Origin: Bacilli bacterium
Lineage (GTDB): Bacteria > Bacillota_I > Bacilli_A > Izemoplasmatales > Hujiaoplasmataceae
Direction of reading: 5' to 3'
DNA: 5,216 nt
NCBI GenBank assembly: GCA_018400565.1
Contig: JAGYMP010000152.1
Coordinates: 1-5,216, forward strand
The translations under genes were made by a program, and so were the position numbers. Below, piece after piece: positions 1 through 5,167 of the stretch (its first letter is position 1; every line of letters starts with the position of its first letter). Under the pieces are notes generated by a model. That model did no database searches and was not told where the DNA came from. It saw only the letters and a program-made list of their open reading frames with translations.

Positions 1-821
1 TTTTGACGATGTGCGTTGTAAATTTTTTTCGTTAAACAGCGATTTGCATCATAAACGAATGCCTCGGTTGCACCGGGAAAATCGGGGATGATAATTTTTC
101 CTTCTGAACCTGTGATGGTCGCGGTTATACTTTTCTCTTCCACAAAACTGGCTCTTAATTCGGCACGGACATTCCCTGGATATGAAAAAGTAAATGTCTC
201 ATCAAGATCAACTCCGGTGTTTTTGTCGAATTCCGTGTCAGCATCAATGGTATCGGGTTTACCAAGAAACAAATGAGTTAACATGATCGGATAAATACCA
301 ATGTCAAGCAACGCACCGCCACCCAGATTTGGATTGTTAAGACGGGGGGTTTCCTCAGGATCTCCGATAAAACAAAGTTCAGCTTCAATGTGGCGGATTT
401 CACCGATGCTGCCTTCGTTGATTAAACGATACACTTCTTTGATGGCCGGCAAAACGCGCGTCCACATCGCTTCCATTACGAACAAGTTTTTCTTTTTGGC
501 TTGGTAAAAAACGGTTTTTGCTTGTCTGGTATTGAGTGTGAACGGTTTTTCACAAATGACGTGTTTGGCATGTTCGAGTGATAACACGATGTGTTCATAG
601 TGAAAAGCATGCGGAGTGGCAATATAAACCACATCAACGTTTTCATCTTCAAGCATCTCTTTATATGAACCGTATGCTTTTTCAAAATCATGCTGTTTTT
701 GAAAATCCTTTGCTTTTTTGATGGATCGGGATGCAATGGCGTAAGGTTGTCCTTCGGTGGCACTTAAAGCCTCCGCAAATTTATGGGCAATCTGGCCAGC
801 TCCGATGATTGCGAATTTCAT
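1..821 (-). CDS. Gfo/Idh/MocA-family NAD(P)-dependent oxidoreductase, C-terminus cut by window edge
   Basis: This is a cytoplasmic oxidoreductase that should use NAD(P) to oxidise or reduce a sugar, polyol or diol; the substrate cannot be read from the sequence. I translated 273 codons with no stop. The N-terminus has a Rossmann fingerprint, GAGQIA at residues 7-12. The family's EKP motif lies at 91-93, with Lys92 the expected catalytic lysine. MEAMWTR at 116-122 and GGGALLDIGIYP at 167-178 resemble the dihydrodiol-dehydrogenase-like subgroup. Members usually have about 320-340 residues, so roughly 50-65 are missing beyond base 1. The ATG at 821 is preceded at 6 nt by AAGAGGTG (828-835) and by a good promoter. 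The gene is divergent from the hydrolase gene. I am confident of the family and not of the substrate. Confidence 0.9.
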   Translation of the reverse strand, partial: MKFAIIGAGQIAHKFAEALSATEGQPYAIASRSIKKAKDFQKQHDFEKAYGSYKEMLEDENVDVVYIATPHAFHYEHIVLSLEHAKHVICEKPFTLNTRQAKTVFYQAKKKNLFVMEAMWTRVLPAIKEVYRLINEGSIGEIRHIEAELCFIGDPEETPRLNNPNLGGGALLDIGIYPIMLTHLFLGKPDTIDADTEFDKNTGVDLDETFTFSYPGNVRAELRASFVEEKSITATITGSEGKIIIPDFPGATEAFVYDANRCLTKKIYNAHRQ

Positions 822-841
822 GTCAAACACCTCTTATTTTT

Positions 842-870
842 ATTATACATTAAAAATGTGAATATGACAA
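842..870 (-). promoter_or_regulatory. Sigma-A-type promoter of the oxidoreductase gene
   Basis: Read leftward, a -35 TTGTCA (865-870, 5 of 6 consensus bases) and a perfect -10 TATAAT (842-847) are separated by exactly 17 bp. The start codon is at 821, giving a leader of about 14 nt that contains the ribosome binding site. This is the cleanest promoter in the window. Confidence 0.75.
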
Positions 871-876
871 AATAAG

Positions 877-899
877 TCACGGTGAAACTTCCTTTTCAC
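877..899. promoter_or_regulatory. Overlapping short palindromes between divergent promoters (possible operator)
   Basis: TCAC-g-GTGA (877-885) and GTGAAA-6 nt-TTTCAC (882-899) share the central GTGA, giving three half-sites in 23 bp. They lie just upstream of the leftward -35 (865-870) and overlap the proposed rightward -35 (895-900). The position would suit a regulator acting on both genes. The arms are short, only 4 and 6 bp, so chance is a real possibility and no regulator family is suggested. Confidence 0.3.
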
Positions 900-924
900 A
901 AAGCCTATCAATATATGATACAAT
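895..924 (+). promoter_or_regulatory. Possible promoter of the alpha/beta hydrolase gene
   Basis: The best pair found is TTCACA (895-900) and TACAAT (919-924), each with 5 of 6 consensus bases, 18 bp apart. It would place the transcript start near 931, at the ribosome binding site, so the leader would be unusually short. TATGAT (914-919) or TATCAA (905-910, with GTGAAA 882-887 as -35) are alternatives. A promoter here is expected, but its exact position is uncertain. Confidence 0.4.
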
Positions 925-942
925 TAAATAGGAGATGATTGT

Positions 943-1878
943 ATGGACACAAATCAAATCATCATGTTGGCTATCATAGGGTTTGTTTTGCTTTGTTTGC
1001 TTGGGGGATATATTTTTTATGTCCAACTTTTTCGTGTCGGAAAAAACCATCAGCAACCCGCGGTCAATCAAGAAGATCCTTTTTTCAATCCTTCCTGGAA
1101 TTGGTTTTTAAAAACACCCCATGATGAAGTGGAAATAAGAGCTTATGACAAGACACATTTAAAAGGGATCTATATTCCCAGTAAGTATAAGGATTCTGAC
1201 AATATAGCAATCATCGTTCACGGATTTCGATCATTTAATCATGACATGATTGCACTTGCCAAATTATATAGTGATCTAGGTTTTAAGATATTAATGCCCG
1301 ATCAACGGGGTCACGGCGTCAGCGAAGGCGATTTCACAACATTTGGATACTATGAAAAATATGATTTGCGAAAATGGATCCAGTTTGCCATGCGTAATTA
1401 TGGAGCCACTGCAAACATTCTTTTGCACGGTGTCTCCATGGGGGCTGCAACAGTCTTGTCCTGCAGTGCGATGAAAATCCCAGACAATGTCCGGATGGTC
1501 GTTGCCGATTCATCATATACTTCACTGTCAAAACTCATCAACAAAAACACACGTCCGAAGCTCTTTTTGCTTTTTAAACCCCTGTTGAATCTTTACACAT
1601 ATCTGAATCATCGGTTTTTGTTGCGGGATGTCAAACCATTGCGCGATGTCAAAAAAAGTAAGCTTCCATTGGTAGTGATTCACGGTAAGAATGATCATCG
1701 TGTTCCGTTTTCCATGGCAGAACGATTGCATGATGCTTCATCGGCAGCATCGAAATGTCATATTTATTCAGAAGATGCTTCTCACGGAAAAGCATATGTC
1801 GTCGACACTGAATCTTATGTGGAAAAACTCAAATCCATGTTGTCGATCTATTTTGATCTTCACCGTTCCGATCTCTGA
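943..1878 (+). CDS. Membrane-anchored alpha/beta hydrolase (serine hydrolase)
   Basis: The 311-residue protein has the alpha/beta-hydrolase fold and probably cleaves an ester, thioester or amide; the substrate is unknown. Residues 5-27 form one hydrophobic segment with a Cys-containing run (FVLLCLLGGYIFYV), best read as an uncleaved N-terminal membrane anchor. On the usual positive-inside reasoning its orientation is not clear. HGFRS at 93-97 is the oxyanion-hole region, DQRGHG follows at 120-125, and the nucleophile elbow GVSMG at 163-167 puts the catalytic Ser at 165. Asp251 (HGKNDH) and His281 (DASHGK) complete the triad. The overall pattern resembles Bacillus YqkD-like hydrolases. ATG 943 has GGAG (931-934) 8 nt upstream. 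The gene stands alone, divergent from the oxidoreductase and convergent with the glucosidase. Confidence 0.9.
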   Translation: MDTNQIIMLAIIGFVLLCLLGGYIFYVQLFRVGKNHQQPAVNQEDPFFNPSWNWFLKTPHDEVEIRAYDKTHLKGIYIPSKYKDSDNIAIIVHGFRSFNHDMIALAKLYSDLGFKILMPDQRGHGVSEGDFTTFGYYEKYDLRKWIQFAMRNYGATANILLHGVSMGAATVLSCSAMKIPDNVRMVVADSSYTSLSKLINKNTRPKLFLLFKPLLNLYTYLNHRFLLRDVKPLRDVKKSKLPLVVIHGKNDHRVPFSMAERLHDASSAASKCHIYSEDASHGKAYVVDTESYVEKLKSMLSIYFDLHRSDL

Positions 1879-1897
1879 GATTGAATATTTCTATCAT

Positions 1898-1937
1898 AAA
1901 AAAAACCTATCCGGAATCAGATCGGATAGGTCTTTTT
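1898..1937. terminator. Bidirectional intrinsic terminator between convergent genes
   Basis: A 9-bp perfect stem (1905-1913 pairing with 1923-1931), extendable by one G-U pair, closes a loop of about 9 nt. An A run (1898-1905) precedes it and TCTTTTT (1931-1937) follows, so each strand has a hairpin followed by a T run. It lies 27 nt after the hydrolase stop and 12 nt after the glucosidase stop, and should end both transcripts. Confidence 0.88.
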
Positions 1938-1942
1938 GTTGG

Positions 1943-3577
1943 TCATGCAGGTTCATTCAAATATACACGCGCTTCATATGGGCGCAGCGCTTCATGATCG
2001 CCTTGATCGGGATAATTGCTCAAGATAACAGTTTGATCCATGTAGCGGTTTAATAAATCCGTAGCCAAGGGCTTGTCGGAAAAGTTGCATATGACAGTCA
2101 CCGAAATATCTTTCAAGCGACGTTCATAAGCATAAAGGTTTTCCTGCCCAAACTTTAAATCACGGTAATCACCATAAACGATGACCGGATACTTATTTCT
2201 TAATATGATGATTTTACGATAATAAGTTAAAATCGAATCGGAATCATTAAGTGAATCCTTTACATTGATTTCCTTTTGGTTCGTTGGCACTTTGATCCAC
2301 GGTTTTTTATCCGAGAATCCGACATATTTTGTTTTATCCCATTGCATCGGTGTACGGGCGTGATCGCGTGACATGTGTTTGATTTTACTCATCATCCGTT
2401 TATGGGACATCAGCAACTTTCTGCCGAGTTTATAGATGTTATGCGTTTCGATGTCTTCATAATCATCAATGTCATCAAAGTCCGCATTAATCATCCCGAT
2501 TTCCTGTCCCTGGTAGATGAATGGCGTCCCTCTTTGGAAGTAAAGCATCGTCGCCAGCATTTTCCCGGATTTTTTCCGCATCAATTCACTGCCGAAACGG
2601 GAGATGGAGCGGGGTTGATCGTGGTTTTCCAGATAAAGGGTGTTCCAGCCTCTATCTGCGAGGACGCGTTGCCATTTAGAGAGAGGACGTTTTAGATTGA
2701 TCGGTTTGAACGGTTTCAAAAACCATTTAACGAAATGATTGTCTGCCCCCATGTGATCGAACTGAAAGACCATATCCAACTCTCTGATATCCTCATCGAC
2801 ATACTCAAGTGCTTCCTTAGGTGAAGTGAAGACCGTCTCTCCCACGGTGAAACAATCATAATCGGAGAAAACCTCATCGCGAAGTTCCTGAAGATATTGA
2901 TGGGTTTTCGGATGATTGATATAATGTTCGCGGCCGCGGGGGATATGCCAAAAACGTCCGTTCGGACAATTATCCTTTTTGCCGATCAGGTTAATGACAT
3001 CGCAACGAAAACCATCAACTCCCTTATCGAGCCAAAACCGGATGATATCCTTGACTTCCTTTCGAACCTGCTCGTTGTTCCAGTTTAGATCCGGTTGTTT
3101 CTTAGAAAACAGATGAAGATAATATTGATCGATGTCTTTTTGATAAGTCCATGCTTTGCCGCCGAATAAGGACATCCAATTTCTTTTTTTGTCTTTAAAA
3201 TAATAATAATCCTGATAGGTTTTGTCACCGGCAATTGCTTTTTGGAACCATGCATGCTCATCAGAGGTATGATTCACGACCAGATCCATGATCAGGCGTA
3301 TGCCCGCCTCATGAAGTTCTTCAATAAGATGATCCATATCTGCCATGGTTCCGTATTCTGGGTTGATGGCCCGGTAATCGGAGATATCATAACCATTGTC
3401 ATCGTTCGGAGAAGCGTAGACGGGACTGAGCCAAACGATGTCTATGCCCAATGTTTTGAGATAAGGGATCTTTTCGATGATGCCGGGGATGTCGCCGATG
3501 CCATCCCCGTTTGAATCATTGAAACTCCGTGGATAAATTTGATAAACGACGCCTTCTCTATACCATGTTTTTTTCAT
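1943..3577 (-). CDS. GH13 alpha-glucosidase, oligo-1,6-glucosidase (MalL-like) type
   Basis: This 544-residue enzyme is predicted to release glucose from the non-reducing end of isomalto-oligosaccharides and related short sugars in the cytoplasm; it has no signal peptide. It starts WYREGVVYQIYPRSF and has an EF-hand-like loop DSNGDGIGD (21-29). The GH13 conserved regions are DLVVNH (98-103), GFRCDV (189-194, nucleophile Asp193), VGE (245-247, acid/base Glu247) and ENHD (317-320, Asp320). Val194 just after the nucleophile is linked in this family to alpha-1,6 specificity. LENHDQPR and SRDHARTPMQW favour oligo-1,6-glucosidase over trehalose-6-phosphate hydrolase (typically WCNHDQPR and SRDNSRTP). 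Length is close to the usual 550-560. I chose ATG 3577 over an in-frame start at 3640 because AAAGGAAGAG sits just upstream and similar enzymes begin here. Confidence 0.92.
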   Translation of the reverse strand: MKKTWYREGVVYQIYPRSFNDSNGDGIGDIPGIIEKIPYLKTLGIDIVWLSPVYASPNDDNGYDISDYRAINPEYGTMADMDHLIEELHEAGIRLIMDLVVNHTSDEHAWFQKAIAGDKTYQDYYYFKDKKRNWMSLFGGKAWTYQKDIDQYYLHLFSKKQPDLNWNNEQVRKEVKDIIRFWLDKGVDGFRCDVINLIGKKDNCPNGRFWHIPRGREHYINHPKTHQYLQELRDEVFSDYDCFTVGETVFTSPKEALEYVDEDIRELDMVFQFDHMGADNHFVKWFLKPFKPINLKRPLSKWQRVLADRGWNTLYLENHDQPRSISRFGSELMRKKSGKMLATMLYFQRGTPFIYQGQEIGMINADFDDIDDYEDIETHNIYKLGRKLLMSHKRMMSKIKHMSRDHARTPMQWDKTKYVGFSDKKPWIKVPTNQKEINVKDSLNDSDSILTYYRKIIILRNKYPVIVYGDYRDLKFGQENLYAYERRLKDISVTVICNFSDKPLATDLLNRYMDQTVILSNYPDQGDHEALRPYEARVYLNEPA

Positions 3578-3580
3578 AAT

Positions 3581-3590
3581 CTCTTCCTTT
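3581..3590 (-). promoter_or_regulatory. Ribosome binding site that fixes the glucosidase start
   Basis: Read leftward the bases are AAAGGAAGAG, with the GGAAG core about 5-7 nt before the ATG at 3577. The reading frame stays open to 3640, but that extension crosses the promoter -10 and has no family similarity. The site therefore decides for the shorter protein. Confidence 0.8.
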
Positions 3591-3596
3591 CCGTAT

Positions 3597-3615
3597 CGTG
3601 TGTTGACAACAAACG
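3597..3615. promoter_or_regulatory. Candidate operator palindrome of the glucosidase gene
   Basis: The 19 bp CGTGTGTTGACAACAAACG form an imperfect palindrome centred on base 3606. The inner arms TGTTG/CAACA match perfectly, and 8 of 9 arm positions pair overall. With the -10 at 3629-3634 the transcript should start near 3622, so the element covers about +8 to +26, a classic place for a repressor. The regulator is not in the window, and the sequence is not one I can assign to MalR, TreR or CcpA. Confidence 0.5.
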
Positions 3616-3628
3616 TGTATCTTCTTTC

Positions 3629-3657
3629 ATTATACAGCAATGAGTGAAAATGATGAA
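3629..3657 (-). promoter_or_regulatory. Promoter of the glucosidase gene
   Basis: Read leftward, a perfect -10 TATAAT lies at 3629-3634. The hexamer 17 bp upstream, TTCATC (3652-3657), matches the -35 consensus at only 3 of 6 positions, so the promoter may be weak or activator-assisted. The resulting leader would be about 45 nt and would include the palindrome and the ribosome binding site. Confidence 0.6.
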
Positions 3658-3690
3658 GGCTTTATGGAAAAACGCTTTATCCAAAAGCAA

Positions 3691-3723
3691 GAAAAAGTAA
3701 AAGCCGTCCCATAAAGACGGCTT
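3691..3723 (-). terminator. Intrinsic terminator after the tRNA-Arg pair
   Basis: Read leftward, an 8-bp perfect stem AAGCCGTC/GACGGCTT (3716-3723 with 3701-3708) and a 7-nt loop are followed by the T-rich TTACTTTTTC (3691-3700). It begins 9 nt past the CCA end of tRNA-Arg(CCG) and separates the tRNA transcript from the glucosidase promoter. Confidence 0.8.
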
Positions 3724-3732
3724 GAATGATCA

Positions 3733-3809
3733 TGGCGACCCGAAGAGGATTTGAACCCCCGACCTACGGCTCCGGAAGCCGTTGCTCTATCCAACTGAGC
3801 TATCGGGCC
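3733..3809 (-). tRNA. tRNA-Arg (anticodon CCG)
   Basis: This 77-nt tRNA, read leftward, reads the arginine codon CGG. The acceptor stem is GGCCCGA/TCGGGTC with one G-U pair at the second position, then discriminator G and encoded CCA. The D arm is GCTC/GAGC with the loop AGTTGGATA, the anticodon stem is ACGGC/GCCGT, and the 7-nt loop TTCCGGA gives anticodon CCG. The T arm has the loop TTCAAAT. All arms pair. It follows tRNA-Arg(CCU) after an 8-nt spacer and is followed by a terminator, so the two are probably one transcript. Confidence 0.95.
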
Positions 3810-3817
3810 ATGATTGG

Positions 3818-3894
3818 TGGCGACCCGAAAGGGATTCGAACCCCCGACCTGCGGCTTAGGAAGCCGATGCTCTATCCAGCTGAGCTATCGGGTC
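3818..3894 (-). tRNA. tRNA-Arg (anticodon CCU)
   Basis: This 77-nt tRNA, read leftward, reads the arginine codon AGG. The acceptor stem GACCCGA/TCGGGTC pairs fully, followed by discriminator G and encoded CCA. The D arm is GCTC/GAGC and the 7-nt loop TTCCTAA gives anticodon CCU. The anticodon stem TCGGC/GCCGC pairs at four of five positions, with a U-C mismatch at 27-43. The T loop is TTCGAAT. A second CCA directly follows the first, so the genomic 3' end reads CCACCA. It is the first gene after the promoter at 3903-3936. Confidence 0.94.
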
Positions 3895-3902
3895 ACGACC
3901 AA

Positions 3903-3936
3903 ATTATATTATAACATCAAATTTTGGTTTTTTGAA
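3903..3936 (-). promoter_or_regulatory. Promoter of the tRNA-Arg(CCU)-tRNA-Arg(CCG) unit
   Basis: Read leftward, a -35-like TTCAAA (3931-3936, 4 of 6) and a perfect -10 TATAAT (3908-3913) are 17 bp apart. A second TATAAT (3903-3908) overlaps the first by one base. The predicted start near 3901 leaves a leader of only about 6 nt before the mature tRNA 5' end. The -35 lies only about 10 bp past the stop codon of the PAS gene, with no terminator between them. Confidence 0.65.
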
Positions 3937-3946
3937 CAAATATTCA

Positions 3947-4897
3947 TCAAGAATCCCGGTCAAGCAATCGTTTTTCGCCTTTGATATCGAGGATATCATC
4001 AATGGTTTGCGTCGTTTCGATAACTCCTCTGTAAACACCGTATTTATCATAAACGGGATAATAGACGATCAATAGTTTCTTTCCTCTGAAATCCATCCAA
4101 AAACGGGCGTTTGGTTTCTTTTTCTTACGAAATGCATTCAAGATGTTTTCAACGATATGCACGCTTTTTTTGGGATGACAGTTTTGCACTTTTCTGCCGA
4201 CGACTTCTTTGCTGCGAGGAAAATGCCGATCCTTTGGTTCGTTGAAATAACGGACCTCATCATCTTCATCGACATAGGTGATCGCAATCGGGAGACTGTT
4301 GAAAATGAGCGCCAGCTGTTCGGGATCAATGCTGCCGGTTTCTGTGACGAACTGTCCGTCTTTGAATACCGGATCCTTTGTTGTCCGGAAGTTATCGTTG
4401 TCCGTGTCAATAAAAACAAAACCATAGTCAAATGCCGAAGCCATCATGTCTTTTGTTATCATTTTTGGAAGATAATATGCTGCCGCCGGCAATAAAATAA
4501 GTTCTTCTTTGTTAAAATATCCAATCAATTCATAATAGAAAGCACCCAAGATTTTGATGATGGCCTGAGTCAATGAATCGTTTTCTTTGACCAGGGTGAT
4601 TGAATGATTAAGATCGTCAATGATTTTATCTTCTAACGTCCACAACACACGCAAAGGGCGCGAGGAGGGAACATGCTTTTCCATCAATGGAAACAACACG
4701 TTTTGCATCCGTGCAAATTTGTTTTTGAGGGCTTTTAGTTCACTTAATTTTTCAAGAAGTTCATCACGTTTTTCGGCATAAACATCTTCCGAAAAATAGG
4801 CACGGAGAGATGCAAATTTTTCTCGGATGGCATCATTTTCCGCAAACGTGAGACGTATAAATTCAATCCCTTGTTTATCCCATTCATAACGCTCCAA
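3947..4897 (-). CDS. C-terminal part of a DUF438-type protein: hemerythrin-like domain plus PAS domain
   Basis: This 316-residue frame holds a hemerythrin-like helical domain (about 1-150) and a PAS domain (about 195-312) arranged as in DUF438 proteins, which are thought to be cytoplasmic sensors of unproven signal. The linker TETGSIDPEQL (185-195) leads into SLPIAITYVDEDDEVRYFN and RKVQNCHPKKSVHIVENIL, where the Cys-His-Pro motif (240-242) is characteristic of the family's PAS. In the helical domain LFPLMEKH (68-75) and NKEELILLP (129-137) are recognisable, but most histidine ligand positions are not. The start at 4897 is TTG with no Shine-Dalgarno sequence. The upstream 69-residue frame is in the same phase, ends in TGA 27 nt before this TTG and supplies the missing N-terminal DUF438 region. 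I infer one interrupted gene, and this half may not be translated. It ends just before the tRNA promoter. Confidence 0.75.
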   Translation of the reverse strand: MERYEWDKQGIEFIRLTFAENDAIREKFASLRAYFSEDVYAEKRDELLEKLSELKALKNKFARMQNVLFPLMEKHVPSSRPLRVLWTLEDKIIDDLNHSITLVKENDSLTQAIIKILGAFYYELIGYFNKEELILLPAAAYYLPKMITKDMMASAFDYGFVFIDTDNDNFRTTKDPVFKDGQFVTETGSIDPEQLALIFNSLPIAITYVDEDDEVRYFNEPKDRHFPRSKEVVGRKVQNCHPKKSVHIVENILNAFRKKKKPNARFWMDFRGKKLLIVYYPVYDKYGVYRGVIETTQTIDDILDIKGEKRLLDRDS

Positions 4898-4924
4898 AGA
4901 TTTATGAAAAAGATTTACGTACTT

Positions 4925-4927
4925 TCA
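4925..4927 (-). other. In-frame TGA interrupting the DUF438/PAS gene
   Basis: Read leftward, codon 70 counted from GTG 5134 is TGA. The frame then stays open through nine codons (KYVNLFHKS) into the TTG at 4897 and on to the stop at 3947. One base change would restore a frame of about 395 residues. The hydrolase and glucosidase genes also end in TGA, so it is a stop in this genome. Confidence 0.8.
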
Positions 4928-5134
4928 GGCTTCCTTTAAGATGGTTTCATCGGTCTGTTCGGATTCTTCTTGATACATGGGCAGAGCAAAGATATCTTGG
5001 GGTTTGACCTCATCAAGCAACGCTTTGTGTTTTCTGAACAGTTCGCTTGTTTTTTTACCTTCAATGATTTGTTTGGCAATCTCATTGATTCGTTTCAACG
5101 TATCTTCGTCTTTGGATTCGAACGTTTCTGACAC
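4925..5134 (-). CDS. N-terminal DUF438-like fragment (69 residues) of the interrupted PAS gene
   Basis: The 69-residue product is acidic and predicted helical, without a signal peptide or membrane segment. LKRINEIAKQIIEGK (14-28) and FRKHKALLDEVKPQDIFAL (33-51) follow the DUF438 pattern, in which a short helix ends in a D-V-x-P-x-x-I motif ahead of a hemerythrin-like domain. Translation starts at GTG 5134, with a strong AAAGGGGTGG at 5139-5148. It stops at TGA 4925-4927, and the frame continues in the same phase into the hemerythrin-like/PAS part. As a separate protein it would lack every domain that could sense anything, so a truncated product of a pseudogene is the likeliest reading. It starts 33 nt past the 3' end of a tRNA gene on the same strand. 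Confidence 0.65.
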   Translation of the reverse strand: MSETFESKDEDTLKRINEIAKQIIEGKKTSELFRKHKALLDEVKPQDIFALPMYQEESEQTDETILKEA

Positions 5135-5138
5135 AATT

Positions 5139-5148
5139 CCACCCCTTT
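5139..5148 (-). promoter_or_regulatory. Ribosome binding site for the GTG start of the DUF438 gene
   Basis: Read leftward the bases are AAAGGGGTGG, ending 4 nt before GTG 5134, with the AGGGG core 7 nt away. This strong site supports translation from GTG. No convincing promoter lies in the 33 nt between it and the tRNA end; TAGATA (5149-5154) has no fitting -35. Confidence 0.7.
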
Positions 5149-5167
5149 ATCTAACGAATAAAAAAAA

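Noticed and set aside
88..763. Rightward frames at 88-276 and 301-507 and leftward frame 476-763
   Set aside because: They overlap the oxidoreductase gene in other frames, and that gene has unmistakable family motifs throughout.
2375..3514. Rightward frames inside the glucosidase gene (2375-2695, 2897-3088, 3242-3514)
   Set aside because: They are antisense shadows of a strongly conserved GH13 gene and lack ribosome binding sites or recognisable motifs.
3603..3634. Rightward promoter starting with TTGACA at 3603-3608
   Set aside because: The nearest -10-like hexamers are at a poor distance and no rightward gene follows. The TTGACA is part of the palindrome.
3578..3640. 21-residue N-terminal extension of the glucosidase
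   Set aside because: It covers the -10, the candidate operator and the ribosome binding site, and does not resemble the N-terminus of the family.
3660..3716. CTTTATGG (3660-3667) complementary to CCATAAAG (3709-3716), which includes the terminator loop; possible pseudoknot
   Set aside because: It is a single 8-bp match over 41 nt, partly downstream of the termination point. Chance is the simpler explanation.
3726..3914. Rightward 62-residue frame (begins MIMATRRGFEPPTYG) across the two tRNA genes
   Set aside because: It is the antisense reading of two tRNA genes. Peptides such as RGFEPPTYGSG and GIRTPDLRLRKPMLYP are a familiar false prediction from tRNA regions.
1943..5134. TGA read as tryptophan throughout (Mycoplasma-type code)
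   Set aside because: The hydrolase and glucosidase both end in TGA at normal family length right beside a terminator, and Trp is encoded by TGG.
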